DNA of 61,544 nucleotides from Bradyrhizobium sp. Tv2a-2 (GCF_000472425.1 NZ_AXAI01000024.1:28565-90108), one strand, 5' to 3'; shown: positions 19,239 through 27,778, counted from the stretch's first letter. Notes: a model not told the origin generated them from the letters alone. Made by a program: numbers and translations.

Positions 19239-20489
19239 CTATTCGCCGGCCAGCTTCAGGCGCGGCTTGCTCTTGCGCTCACGGGCCCGTAGCTCGGCTT
19301 CGCCGCGGGCGATGTAATCGCGCGTCATCGGCACGATGCCCTGGCGCCTGGTGAGCTGGATCTGGAAGTTCATCATGTTCTGCTTGCGGAACGACATCTC
19401 GGACGCCGCAAGGTAGAACTCCCACATCCGCGCAAAGCGCTCGTCATAAAGCTGCACCGCCTCCTCGCGCCGCGCCATGAAGCGCTCTCGCCAGGCTTTC
19501 AGCGTCTCCGCATAATGCAGCCGCAGGATTTCGATGTCGCAGACCAGCAAGCCCGCACGCTCGATCGACGGCAGAACCTCCGACAGCGCCGGGATATAGC
19601 CGCCCGGGAAGATGTACTTGTCGATCCAGGGATTGGTGGAGTCGGGTCCTTCCGAGCGGCCGATCGAATGCAGCATCATGACACCGTCGTCGGTCAGAAG
19701 CTCTGCGCAGCGCTTGAAGAAGGTGTCGTAGAAGCGCACCCCGACATGCTCGAACATGCCGACCGAGACGATGCGCTCGAAGGGACCCTCGATGTCGCGG
19801 TAGTCGCGCATCAGGAAGCGGGCCGATTGCGCTAGATCGCGCTCGGCGGCGCCGGCATTGGAAACCTGCAACTGCTCGCTCGAGAGCGTGACGCCGGTGA
19901 CGTCGGCACCGGTCATTTCGGCAAGGTACAGGCCGAGCCCGCCCCAGCCGGAACCGATATCGAGCACGCGCTGGCCGCGTCCCACCAGAAGCTTGGCGGC
20001 CAAATGGCGCTTCTTCGCCAGCTGTGCATCGTCGAGCGTGCTATCGGGGGTCTCGAAATAGGCGCAGCTGTACTGTTTGTCGGCATCGAGGAAGAGCGAA
20101 TAGAGCCGGCCGTCGAGATCATAATGATGCGCGACATTGCTGCGCGAGCGGCCGCGCCGATTGAACTGCCTGAGATTGCGGCCGAAATAGCGGCCCCACC
20201 ATTGCAGCTTGGCCCAACGCGGCAGCATGTCGGGCTGGCCCATCAGGATCGCCAGCGCATCGGCGATGGTGCCCTGTTCGACGACAAAACTGCCGTCCAT
20301 GAAGGCTTCGCCGAGGGCTAGCTCGGGATTGAGGAGGATCTTTCGCTCCGCCTCGGATGTGACGAAGCGGGCATGCACCGGCTCGCCGGTTCCGTCGCCA
20401 CAGGTAAATTTCGCGCCGCTGGCCGTTGTAAAACTTATCGAACCGCGGCGAATGAACTTTGTCAGCAGACTATGCAACAAACGGTCCAT
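19239..20489 (-). CDS. cfa: Cyclopropane-fatty-acyl-phospholipid synthase family
   Basis: A SAM-dependent enzyme that adds a methylene bridge to unsaturated acyl chains of membrane phospholipids. The SAM-binding motif I is VLDIGSGWGG near residues 173-182, followed by GVTLSSEQ and the later SVGMFEHVG (active-site glycine-rich loop). The product is about 416 aa from the ATG at 20489, where the typical N-terminus MDRLLHSLLTKF begins. Another possible start at 20516 has a GCGGGAT element upstream. The ORF remains open to 20609 with no family match there. Confidence 0.92.
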   Translation of the reverse strand: MDRLLHSLLTKFIRRGSISFTTASGAKFTCGDGTGEPVHARFVTSEAERKILLNPELALGEAFMDGSFVVEQGTIADALAILMGQPDMLPRWAKLQWWGRYFGRNLRQFNRRGRSRSNVAHHYDLDGRLYSLFLDADKQYSCAYFETPDSTLDDAQLAKKRHLAAKLLVGRGQRVLDIGSGWGGLGLYLAEMTGADVTGVTLSSEQLQVSNAGAAERDLAQSARFLMRDYRDIEGPFERIVSVGMFEHVGVRFYDTFFKRCAELLTDDGVMMLHSIGRSEGPDSTNPWIDKYIFPGGYIPALSEVLPSIERAGLLVCDIEILRLHYAETLKAWRERFMARREEAVQLYDERFARMWEFYLAASEMSFRKQNMMNFQIQLTRRQGIVPMTRDYIARGEAELRARERKSKPRLKLAGE

Positions 20490-20805
20490 CGCACCACCAC
20501 CACGCGATATCATCATTGATATCCCGCCAGATATCGAACCTCCCCGATCTGTGGATTGACGCAACTGGATCAGATTGGTTCCTGGCGCCCCAATTCGATC
20601 ATAATGCAAGTTCCGGACCCGTCTATTGCGCTGGAGTCAAAGCGGATATTCCGAATCATACCGTTCACAGCCTTGCTCGTTCTGTGCGCTTCCATTGCCG
20701 CGATAATTCGCTAAAAGGTGACCCGCCGTGGCGTCTGTTGGGCACTGCGGCAAAACCGGCAGCGATTGCTGCATCCTCAATTCGTCGGCATCTGGAGAAC
20801 AGCCA

Positions 20806-21855
20806 ATGGTGTTGAGCCGAGCGCTCAGTTTAGCGGCGGTGACGCTTGTGGTCGGCTGTTGCGCAATGAGCAGGGCCGAGGCGCAAGAAAATCTCGATGC
20901 CGGTAAGAGCCCAAGCCAGCTCTTCGCAGGCACCTGCGCGGCCTGCCACAAGAGCGCGCGCGGCCTGTTGAAAACCGTGGCGCCGGGGTCGCTGCAGGGC
21001 TTTCTACGCCAGCACTACACCACGAGCCCGGAAATGGCGGGCGTGCTGGCCTCCTACCTGATATCCAACGGCGCGACCGATACCCGCTATGGCGACAAGC
21101 AGAGGGGCGCCAAGGACGGCAAGGAAGCGAAATCCGACGCCAAGCCCGCGGCAAAGCCGGATCCTGGCGCAGCGCAGGGCGCCCCAGGCGAGACCGAGCG
21201 TCCTGGCCGCAAGCGGTTGGCGCATCCTCCCCAGGCGTCCGACGCCGGCAAGCCGGCGGCTGAAGGGCAGGCTGCAAGCGAGCATGGGCTCGACGGACGC
21301 AGGGCCATGCAGCGGCTGGGCAAGCGCGGCAAGCCGGCCCTGCACGAAGAGACGCCCAAAACGGCGGCCCCCCCAAAGGAGGAGGCGACCGGCAGCGAGC
21401 CTGCAAAGAGCGACACTGCGAAGGTCGAGCCGGTCAAGCCTGAGCCCGCCAAATCCGGCGAAAGTGCCACTCCCGTTGAGAGTAAGCCCGTTGAGAGCGC
21501 CACGCCGATTGAGAGCGCCAAATCTATTGAGAGCGCCAAGTCTATTGAGAGCGCCAAGTCTATTGAGGGCACCAAGTCTGTTGAAAGCGCCAAGTCCGTA
21601 GAGAGCGCAAAGCCTGCCGAGAGCCTGGGGCAATCTGCCAACGGCGATCCGGCCAAGGAGAACGTGAACGAGGCGCTGCCGCCGTCCTTGCGGCCCGATC
21701 CTGCTCCCGCCGTGACGCCGGCCCCGGCTGCGCCTGCTTCGGCCGCAGCCGCTCCGCCTGCGGCTCCCGCTGCCTCGCCGTCGGTGACGGCCTCGGCCCC
21801 ACCGCCGGCTCCGCCTGAGCCGGCCGGCCCACCGGAGCCGCCGATCTCCCGCTGA
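20806..21855 (+). CDS. CxxCH protein with a low-complexity hexapeptide-repeat tail
   Basis: A 349-aa exported protein. A signal sequence (VTLVVGC) fits a lipoprotein signal at Cys18, or Sec cleavage after AEA. A single haem c motif, CAACH at Cys44-Cys47-His48, suggests a small c-type cytochrome domain in residues 30-90. From about residue 100 it is Lys/Ala/Pro/Glu-rich, with consecutive hexads of the type SIESAK/SVESAK at about residues 227-268 and a Pro/Ala-rich end. I see no conserved Met ligand in the short domain, so redox function is uncertain. The ATG has GGAG upstream. It lies between cfa and rplI and is convergent with rplI. Confidence 0.75.
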   Translation: MVLSRALSLAAVTLVVGCCAMSRAEAQENLDAGKSPSQLFAGTCAACHKSARGLLKTVAPGSLQGFLRQHYTTSPEMAGVLASYLISNGATDTRYGDKQRGAKDGKEAKSDAKPAAKPDPGAAQGAPGETERPGRKRLAHPPQASDAGKPAAEGQAASEHGLDGRRAMQRLGKRGKPALHEETPKTAAPPKEEATGSEPAKSDTAKVEPVKPEPAKSGESATPVESKPVESATPIESAKSIESAKSIESAKSIEGTKSVESAKSVESAKPAESLGQSANGDPAKENVNEALPPSLRPDPAPAVTPAPAAPASAAAAPPAAPAASPSVTASAPPPAPPEPAGPPEPPISR

Positions 21856-22053
21856 GGCGATTGCGCCGACGGCCGTTGGTTGTCGCACGCCGTCGGCAAG
21901 GGCCGTCTGCCACGCGCGCCTAATCAGGCCGGGACGCCGGGGCGCGACTGCGCTGGCGTCAATCGCGATGACGAATGCGCGATGACGAATGTAAGGCTGC
22001 CGATCCGTGTCCCGACCCCGGTGTGAAGCCGGGATCGGGGGCGAGATTGGACA

Positions 22054-22659
22054 TTACTGCTCGGTGGCTTCCGACTGGGCCGCGGGCGCGATGTCGTCGT
22101 GCTGGGCCTCGGGGTCGAAGAACTCGCCGGCGGCGGCCAATGCTTCCGCGGCGGCGTCCTGATCCTCCTGGCGGGTCGAGATGTCCTCGCCACGCTTGAT
22201 GCGCTCGGCCTCGTCGGCGCTGCGCGCAACCGTCACCGTGATCGCCGCCTCGACCTCGGGGTGCACGGCAATCGTCACCTTCTGCCGGCCGATCGTCTTG
22301 ATCGGCGCATCGAGCCAGACCTGTGGCCGGGAGATGGTGACGCCGTCAGCAGCGAGCGCGACGACGATGTCGCGCACCGAGACCGAGCCGAACAGCTGGC
22401 CGGATTCGGAAGCCTGGCGGATGATGACAATGTCGCGGCCTTCGATCTTCTCGGCGACCTTCGCTGCCTCGCCCTTGGCCTGGATGTTGTTGGCCTCGAG
22501 CTCGGCCTTCATGCCGTCGTACTTGGCACGGTTCTCCGCGGTCGCCCGCAGCGCCTTCTTCCGCTTCAGCAGGAAGTTACGTGCGTAACCGTCCCTGACT
22601 TTGACGACTTCACCCATCTGACCAAGCTTGGCGACGCGCTCCAGCAAAATAACTTCCAT
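22054..22659 (-). CDS. rplI: 50S ribosomal protein L9
   Basis: L9 binds 23S rRNA at the base of the L1 stalk. The N-terminal signature GQMGEVVKVRDGYARNFL is followed by the long central helix and the C-terminal domain. At 201 aa it is ~50 residues longer than E. coli L9, with an acidic Ala/Glu/Asp-rich C-terminal tail, a length common in Bradyrhizobiaceae. A strong AAAAGGAGAA precedes the ATG. It is the last gene of the rpsF-rpsR-DUF2232-rplI run. Confidence 0.97.
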   Translation of the reverse strand: MEVILLERVAKLGQMGEVVKVRDGYARNFLLKRKKALRATAENRAKYDGMKAELEANNIQAKGEAAKVAEKIEGRDIVIIRQASESGQLFGSVSVRDIVVALAADGVTISRPQVWLDAPIKTIGRQKVTIAVHPEVEAAITVTVARSADEAERIKRGEDISTRQEDQDAAAEALAAAGEFFDPEAQHDDIAPAAQSEATEQ

Positions 22660-22701
22660 GATGTTCTCCTTTTAACTATGAGAGTGCGAGAGGTTGAATT
22701 T

Positions 22702-23667
22702 CTAGGGGGCCGGCAGCGGCGGCGGGCGCGAGCGCAAATAGCGCTGCCGCAGGCCGAACACGGCGTCGGCCAGGCCAAGCGCGGCCATCGCGAGCATCGG
22801 CCAACCGAACACCACGACAAAGGCGTAAACCGAGCCGAGCCAGAAGGCACGACTCTTAAACGCCAGTGTCAGCGTGTGTAGAACCGCGAATCCGGTCAGC
22901 GCATAGGCCATCACCAGCGCCGCGGTCGCGATCCGTGCGAGCATCGCAACGAGCCCGCCGGAAAAGCAGAAGGCGGTTACAGCGCACAGCACAACCAGCG
23001 TCATCGGCGGCAGCGCCGCCGTCTTGAGATCGGGCCATGGCCGCGACAGCCGGCCTGAGGTGGCCGCGACCTTCGCTGCCAGCCAGAGATTGAAGGTCAG
23101 CGTCAGCATCGCAACCGTGGCCGCAGCCGGTGGCGCGAAGCTCACCATGGCCTCGACCCAGCGCTCGGTGTCGGAGCTGGCGCGCACATCGTTCATCGAG
23201 AGGACCCGCAGGAGGAAGCTGCGCAGCGTGGCCGCAATCGCCGCCGCGTCACTGCCGAGCGCAAGCAGCGCGGCAGCGGTCGCAAGCGTCGCAAAGCCCA
23301 CGATCCAAAGCAGGATGCGGCCGACGGGATACCATTCGAGGATTGTCTGCGGGGTGGCCTGCGCGCCTTGGCCACCATTCACAGGACGGCCAAGCAGGCA
23401 GAGATGGCCAAGCCAGCAGGCGGGCAGGGCGATTGCGATGGCGTAGGCGATGAGGTCGCCGATACCGAAGCTTACGCCGAGGCCGATCGCCGCCAAGCCA
23501 CCGCCGATCGCTGCCGTGACGGGACCCCAGCCGAGCGCTGCCACCATCAGCGGCAGCGGCGACAGATACAGCAGGACAAGCGAGATCAGCGCGCCCGACG
23601 TGATCGAGGCGAACATGGCCGCCGAGGCACCGCCGGCGGCAAGCGCGATGAGAATTTGACTGATCAT
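22702..23667 (-). CDS. DUF2232 family polytopic membrane protein
   Basis: A 321-aa membrane protein with about eight hydrophobic segments (MISQILIALAAGGASAAMFA... at the start). It matches the DUF2232/YybS-like family that sits between rpsR and rplI in many Alphaproteobacteria. Function unknown. The ATG at 23667 follows GGGAC; a longer in-frame start at 23727 adds a hydrophilic stretch not typical of the family. Confidence 0.8.
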   Translation of the reverse strand: MISQILIALAAGGASAAMFASITSGALISLVLLYLSPLPLMVAALGWGPVTAAIGGGLAAIGLGVSFGIGDLIAYAIAIALPACWLGHLCLLGRPVNGGQGAQATPQTILEWYPVGRILLWIVGFATLATAAALLALGSDAAAIAATLRSFLLRVLSMNDVRASSDTERWVEAMVSFAPPAAATVAMLTLTFNLWLAAKVAATSGRLSRPWPDLKTAALPPMTLVVLCAVTAFCFSGGLVAMLARIATAALVMAYALTGFAVLHTLTLAFKSRAFWLGSVYAFVVVFGWPMLAMAALGLADAVFGLRQRYLRSRPPPLPAP

Positions 23668-23759
23668 CAGCTGTCCCGCCCCTTTCGAGCGGTTAGGGGC
23701 TCCTTCGAGAGCCCCAACCATCGGCAACCAGACGACCCGGAAGCCTTATGAAATCTTGC

Positions 23760-23785
23760 GACCGGCGGCCTTACCGCCGCCGGTC
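23760..23785 (-). terminator. Strong GC hairpin after rpsR
   Basis: GACCGGCGG (23760-23768) and CCGCCGGTC (23777-23785) form a perfect 9-bp stem with an 8-nt loop, 7 bp past the rpsR stop. The minus strand downstream has no U-tract, so it may attenuate transcription into DUF2232/rplI or stabilise the rpsF-rpsR message rather than terminate fully. Confidence 0.5.
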
Positions 23786-23792
23786 GAAACGT

Positions 23793-24032
23793 TTAGCGGA
23801 TCACGTAAGGCAGCAGGCCGAGGAAGCGGGCGCGCTTGATGGCGCGCGCGAGCTCGCGCTGCTTCTTGGCGGACACCGCCGTGATGCGGCTCGGCACGAT
23901 CTTGCCGCGCTCGGAGACGTAACGCATCAATAGCTTGGAATCCTTGTAATCGATCTTCGGCGCGTTCGCACCCGTGAACGGGCAGGACTTGCGACGGCGG
24001 AAAAACGGACGGCGTGCACCAGCTTCAGCCAT
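23793..24032 (-). CDS. rpsR: 30S ribosomal protein S18
   Basis: A 79-aa small-subunit protein that pairs with S6 on the platform of the 30S. The signature IDYKDSKLLMRYVSERGKIV and the basic C-terminus RARFLGLLPYV are intact. It begins 5 bp after rpsF ends on the same strand. Confidence 0.98.
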   Translation of the reverse strand: MAEAGARRPFFRRRKSCPFTGANAPKIDYKDSKLLMRYVSERGKIVPSRITAVSAKKQRELARAIKRARFLGLLPYVIR

Positions 24033-24037
24033 GATTC

Positions 24038-24520
24038 TTACTCCCCTTCGCCGCCATCGAGCGGACGGCGCGGTCCACGGTCACCGCGATCTCCACGGTC
24101 GCCGCGATCTCCGCGATCTCCGCGGAAGCCGCCACCGCGATCCTCACGATCACCGCGGAAGCCGCCACCACCGCGATCGTCGCGCTCACGGTCGCGATCG
24201 GCCTTGCGCATCATGGCCGAGGGACCTTCCTCGAGCTCCTCGACGCGGACGCTCAGATAGCGAATCACCTCTTCGCTGATCCGCTCCTGGCGCTCGATCT
24301 CGGCGATCGCAGCCGAAGGCGCGTCGATGTTGAGCAGCACGAAGTGCGCCTTGCGGTTCTTGTTCATGCGATAGGTGAGGGAGCGCACGCCCCAGTTCTC
24401 TGTCTTGGTGACCTTGCCGCCGAGCTGCTCGACGATGCCGGTCATCTGGGTGGTCAATTCCTCGACCTGCTGTGGGCTCGCGTCCTGGCGCGCGAGAAAA
24501 ACATGCTCATAAAAAGGCAT
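24038..24520 (-). CDS. rpsF: 30S ribosomal protein S6 with RGD-rich tail
   Basis: 160 aa. Residues 1-100 are the S6 fold, starting MPFYEHVFLARQDASPQQVE. The rest is an extension of Arg/Gly/Asp repeats (RGDRGDRGDRGD type) ending GGEGE; E. coli S6 has a different acidic Glu tail. An alphaproteobacterial S6 tail of this type is familiar. The AAAGGA ribosome-binding site is 6 bases from the ATG. It heads the operon; a promoter candidate lies about 200 bp upstream. Confidence 0.97.
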   Translation of the reverse strand: MPFYEHVFLARQDASPQQVEELTTQMTGIVEQLGGKVTKTENWGVRSLTYRMNKNRKAHFVLLNIDAPSAAIAEIERQERISEEVIRYLSVRVEELEEGPSAMMRKADRDRERDDRGGGGFRGDREDRGGGFRGDRGDRGDRGDRGDRGPRRPLDGGEGE

Positions 24521-24718
24521 GATGGTCCTTTCCTATAGTCGTTGGCGCAGGTCCGGCGACAAGCCCTTCGAGGCCTTCGGAAAGGACTCGGGGGTAGCTC
24601 AGAAGGCGGAAGCACGGGACGACGGGCCGACTGGCCCTGCCACATCAAAATCGCCAGCGATGGTGAGATTGCTGAGACCGTCCGTTCAGCTCCCGGCCGG
24701 GACCCACGGATGGCGCGC

Positions 24719-24746
24719 TTTATACGGATTTCGGCCGGGTTGGCAA
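24719..24746 (-). promoter_or_regulatory. Sigma-70-type promoter candidate for rpsF
   Basis: On the minus strand TTGCCA (24741-24746) and TATAAA (24719-24724) are separated by 16 bp, a near-consensus -35/-10 pair. Transcription would start near 24712 and leave a leader of about 190 nt before rpsF, which is long enough for the S6:S18 autoregulatory RNA element known upstream of rpsF in many bacteria. That element was not positively identified. Confidence 0.55.
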
Positions 24747-24838
24747 GCGAAACGACCGCCTGCCGGGCTTGATTTCGGCGATTGCCGGCCGACCCCAACC
24801 TAGTGGCGAGCCCGGGCATCTCGGCCTTGATTTATTTG

Positions 24839-24855
24839 TTTGTATATCATACAAA
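24839..24855. promoter_or_regulatory. Palindromic operator candidate for the TetR gene
   Basis: TTTGTAT-ATC-ATACAAA is a perfect 7-bp inverted repeat with a 3-bp centre, set in AT-rich sequence and ending 21 bp before the likely tetR ATG. TetR-family repressors usually bind palindromes of this size near their own start, so autoregulation of the tetR-desaturase operon is likely. Confidence 0.7.
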
Positions 24856-24876
24856 TAAATGAAGGGAATGGCCAAG

Positions 24877-25578
24877 ATGACCACGGAAAGCATGCCCGAC
24901 ACGCCGACTGGCGATCCAAAGCATGCGGTGCGGGCAACCCGCACGGCGGGACGCAAGATGCGCTCGCTGCTGCTCGATGCCGCAAGCCGTCTGTTCAAGG
25001 AGCGGGGCCTATCAGGCACCTCGATCGCGGACATCGCGGCGGTTGCGGACGCCTTCCCAAGCCAGATCACCTATTATTTCCGCACCAAGGAGGCGCTGTT
25101 CGTCGAAGCCGCCTGCCGAGACGTGCTTTACCTCGCGCGCGGCGCCGAACAGGCGGCTGCTCAGGCCAACACGCCTCGGGACTACACCCAGGCTTTGGTC
25201 GAGACGGTGACGGCGACCGACTCCGTTGCCTTCTTCGCGGAAGCACTGACCTTGACGCGACGCCGGCCGGACCTTGCACCGCTGGTCGAGCGCACCATTG
25301 AACGGCTGCATGCGGAAGGCCTGAGGGCCTATGCCGGCAAGATCGAGCGGCACGGCTGGCGGACCTTGCGCGAGCCTGCCGCGACGTCGCGGCGGTTCTG
25401 GGCGGTCGCTGTCGGCATCATGGTCGAGGGCTACGCCATGGGCCGTTCGTCTGATGCGCTCTGTGCCGAGATGCTGCGCGTGCTGGGCGAGCAGGCGACG
25501 GCGCAGGCAGGCGATGCGGCGCGGCTGCGCCTGGTCAACGAGCCCGCAGCAAAACCGGATCGGGAGAATCGATCATGA
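24877..25578 (+). CDS. TetR/AcrR family regulator of the desaturase operon
   Basis: A 233-aa one-component repressor. The N-terminal helix-turn-helix is DAASRLFKERGLSGTSIADI followed by ITYYFRTKEALF, and the C-terminal ligand domain is about 150 residues. The start at 24877 has AGGGA 9 bases upstream; the in-frame ATG at 24859 lacks a Shine-Dalgarno and overlaps the operator region. Its stop overlaps the desaturase start by 4 bp. It probably senses acyl-CoA or a lipid, like DesT of Pseudomonas, but this is inferred from the partner gene. Confidence 0.88.
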   Translation: MTTESMPDTPTGDPKHAVRATRTAGRKMRSLLLDAASRLFKERGLSGTSIADIAAVADAFPSQITYYFRTKEALFVEAACRDVLYLARGAEQAAAQANTPRDYTQALVETVTATDSVAFFAEALTLTRRRPDLAPLVERTIERLHAEGLRAYAGKIERHGWRTLREPAATSRRFWAVAVGIMVEGYAMGRSSDALCAEMLRVLGEQATAQAGDAARLRLVNEPAAKPDRENRS

Positions 25579-26600
25579 CCGCACTTCGGATGCGCGCCCG
25601 CGATTTCCTCACCGAGGAGCAATTGGTCGAAGTCCGTCGCCGCTCGACCTGGAAGGGCGCGGCGCTGATCGCGCATGCCTGGGCGCTGATCGTGGCGGCA
25701 ATTGCACTCGTTGCGTGGTGGCCCAATCCCGTGACCTATCTGCTTGCGGTCGCGATCATCGGCTCGCGCCAGCTCGGCCTTGCGATCCTGATGCACGATG
25801 GGGCGCATGGATGTCTGTCGGCCGACGAAAAGCTCAACCTGGCCTTGAGCCAGTGGTTCTGCGCCTATCCGATCTTTGCCGAGACCCGCGCCTATCGCCG
25901 TTACCATCTGCAGCATCATGCGAAGACGCAGCAGGATGATGACCCTGACCTGGTGCTGTCGGCGCCGTTTCCGATCACGAAGCTCAGCTATCGCCGCAAG
26001 TTCTTTCGGGACATCACCGGCCAGACCGGCTACCAGCAGCGCAAGGCGCAACTGCTCAACGCGCTTGGGCCAGCGGAAGGGCCGCTCAAGCGGCGCGTTG
26101 CGCATTTCTGGGACAAGCTCGGGCCCCAATGCGTCACTAATGCGCTGTTGTTTGCGGCATTTGCGGCCGCCGGCGTCTGGTGGGCCTATCCGTTGCTGTG
26201 GCTGGCGCCGCTTCTGACCTGGATGATGGTGATCACCCGCATCCGCAACATCGCCGAACATGCTGTCGTTCCCGACAGCCAGGATCCCCTGCGCAACACC
26301 CGCACGACGCGGGCCAATGTCCTGGAGCGGCTGTTCATCGCGCCGTACTACGTGAACTACCACCTGGAGCATCACCTGCTGTTCTATGTGCCCTGCTACA
26401 ATCTTCCGCTTGTGCATCGCATCCTCAGCCAGAGCCGGTTTGCCGGCCGCATGGAGGTCCAGCCCGGCTATGTGGCCGTGCTGCGGCTTGCGACCGCCAA
26501 GCCGGACCAGGACGACCGCCCCGGACAGCTTGTGAATAGCGCGCGGCGGGTGCGTGCCGGGGCCGAGGTTGGCGTTGACCAATCCGCCGGCGGGTTCTAG
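25575..26600 (+). CDS. Membrane fatty acid desaturase family protein
   Basis: A 341-aa di-iron membrane enzyme. The three histidine boxes are HDGAH (74-78), HLQHH (111-115) and HLEHH (about 263-267), with hydrophobic segments between them. The family introduces double bonds into acyl chains or acts on related lipids; carotenoid ketolases/hydroxylases are distant relatives, so the substrate is not certain. ATGA overlap with the TetR gene makes it translationally coupled to it. The 164 bp to fabD may hold a separate promoter. Confidence 0.9.
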   Translation: MTALRMRARDFLTEEQLVEVRRRSTWKGAALIAHAWALIVAAIALVAWWPNPVTYLLAVAIIGSRQLGLAILMHDGAHGCLSADEKLNLALSQWFCAYPIFAETRAYRRYHLQHHAKTQQDDDPDLVLSAPFPITKLSYRRKFFRDITGQTGYQQRKAQLLNALGPAEGPLKRRVAHFWDKLGPQCVTNALLFAAFAAAGVWWAYPLLWLAPLLTWMMVITRIRNIAEHAVVPDSQDPLRNTRTTRANVLERLFIAPYYVNYHLEHHLLFYVPCYNLPLVHRILSQSRFAGRMEVQPGYVAVLRLATAKPDQDDRPGQLVNSARRVRAGAEVGVDQSAGGF

Positions 26601-26764
26601 AAGCCGGGCCGCTTAGAGGGTTCCGTTCCGCGGTGCAGCTTGACATCCCGGCCTCCGGCGGTGTCTTACGGCCGGCTGCGAGCGCGGGCGCGGTCGCGGA
26701 CGGGACCACGGCGGCGTCAGGTGGACGCCGATTTTCCAGCGAGATCATGAGGTAGGGAGTGCCG

Positions 26765-27718
26765 ATGACGGCAGCATTCACTTTTCCGGGGCAGGGGTCG
26801 CAGGCCGTCGGCATGGGCAAGGCGCTGGCGGACGCCTTTCCCGCCGCGCGCGCCGTGTTTGAGGAAGTGGATGGCGCGCTGTTGGAAAAGCTGACGGCCA
26901 TCATGTGGGACGGCCCGGCCGAAACCCTGCAGCTCACCCAGAACGCCCAGCCGGCATTGATGGCGGTGTCGATGGCGGCGCTGCGGGTGCTTGAGACGGA
27001 GGCCGGCTTTTCCGTCGGCCGCGACGCCGCTTTTGTTGCCGGGCATTCGCTTGGCGAATATTCGGCATTGGCCGCTGCCGGCAGCCTGTCGATCTCCGAC
27101 GCCGCGCGCCTGCTGCGGACCCGGGGACTTGCCATGCAAAAGGCGGTCCCGGTCGGCGCCGGCGCCATGGCGGCGCTTCTGGGCCTCGATTACGAGGCTG
27201 CGGTTGCGGTTGCAGACGAGGCGGGCGACGGCGAGGTCTGCCAGGCCGCCAATGACAATGGCGGCGGCCAGGTGGTGGTGTCGGGGGACAAGGCCGCCGT
27301 TGATCGCGCGGTGGAGATCGCCAAGGGTAAGGGGGCCAAGCGCGCCATGCTGCTGCCGGTCTCCGCGCCCTTCCACTGCAAGCTGATGCAGCCTGCGGCC
27401 GATGTCATGGCAAAGGCGCTCTCGGAAGTGACAATCCGCAAGCCCGCTTCGCCATTGGTGTCGAATGTGCTGGCGGCCGCAATCAGCGATCCCGATGAGA
27501 TCCGCCGTCGGTTGGTTGAGCAGGTCACGGGCACCGTGCGCTGGCGGGAATCGGTTGCCTATATGGCTGCTCGCGGCGTCACCCGGTTTTTCGAGATCGG
27601 CGCGGGTAAGGTGCTGAGCGGATTGGTCAAGCGTATTGCCGACGGCGCGGTGGGCGTTTCGGTCGGGGGACCGAACGACATTACCGCAGCCAAGGACGCG
27701 TTAGCGGCCGCGAAGTAG
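26765..27718 (+). CDS. fabD: Malonyl-CoA:ACP transacylase
   Basis: Loads malonyl groups onto acyl carrier protein for type II fatty acid synthesis. The FPGQGSQ motif is near residues 7-13. The active Ser95 lies in GHSLGEYSAL, and the catalytic His is in APFHCKLMQ near residue 203. The product is 317 aa, of normal length. The start at the ATG after AGGGAG is preferred to a GTG at 26759. First gene of fabD-fabG-acpP-fabF. Confidence 0.97.
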   Translation: MTAAFTFPGQGSQAVGMGKALADAFPAARAVFEEVDGALLEKLTAIMWDGPAETLQLTQNAQPALMAVSMAALRVLETEAGFSVGRDAAFVAGHSLGEYSALAAAGSLSISDAARLLRTRGLAMQKAVPVGAGAMAALLGLDYEAAVAVADEAGDGEVCQAANDNGGGQVVVSGDKAAVDRAVEIAKGKGAKRAMLLPVSAPFHCKLMQPAADVMAKALSEVTIRKPASPLVSNVLAAAISDPDEIRRRLVEQVTGTVRWRESVAYMAARGVTRFFEIGAGKVLSGLVKRIADGAVGVSVGGPNDITAAKDALAAAK

Positions 27719-27729
27719 CTTTTTTTGTT

Positions 27730-27778
27730 GAGCATGATCTTTTCGGAAAGCCGCTCCCCACTTTTCCCGATCATGCTC
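27730..27778. repeat. Dispersed palindromic repeat, perfect copy
   Basis: GAGCATGATC (27730-27739) and GATCATGCTC (27769-27778) are perfectly inverted and enclose ttttcggaaag and cttttccc half-sites. It fills the fabD-fabG gap, 14 bp before the fabG ATG, so it would be transcribed within the operon as a hairpin. The same family occurs at 14901 and, decayed, at 52034 and 47050. Confidence 0.85.

Noticed and set aside
24589..24670. tRNA-like opening ggggtagctcag upstream of rpsF
   Set aside because: No matching acceptor arm, anticodon stem or T-loop follows; it lies inside the rpsF leader on the opposite strand.
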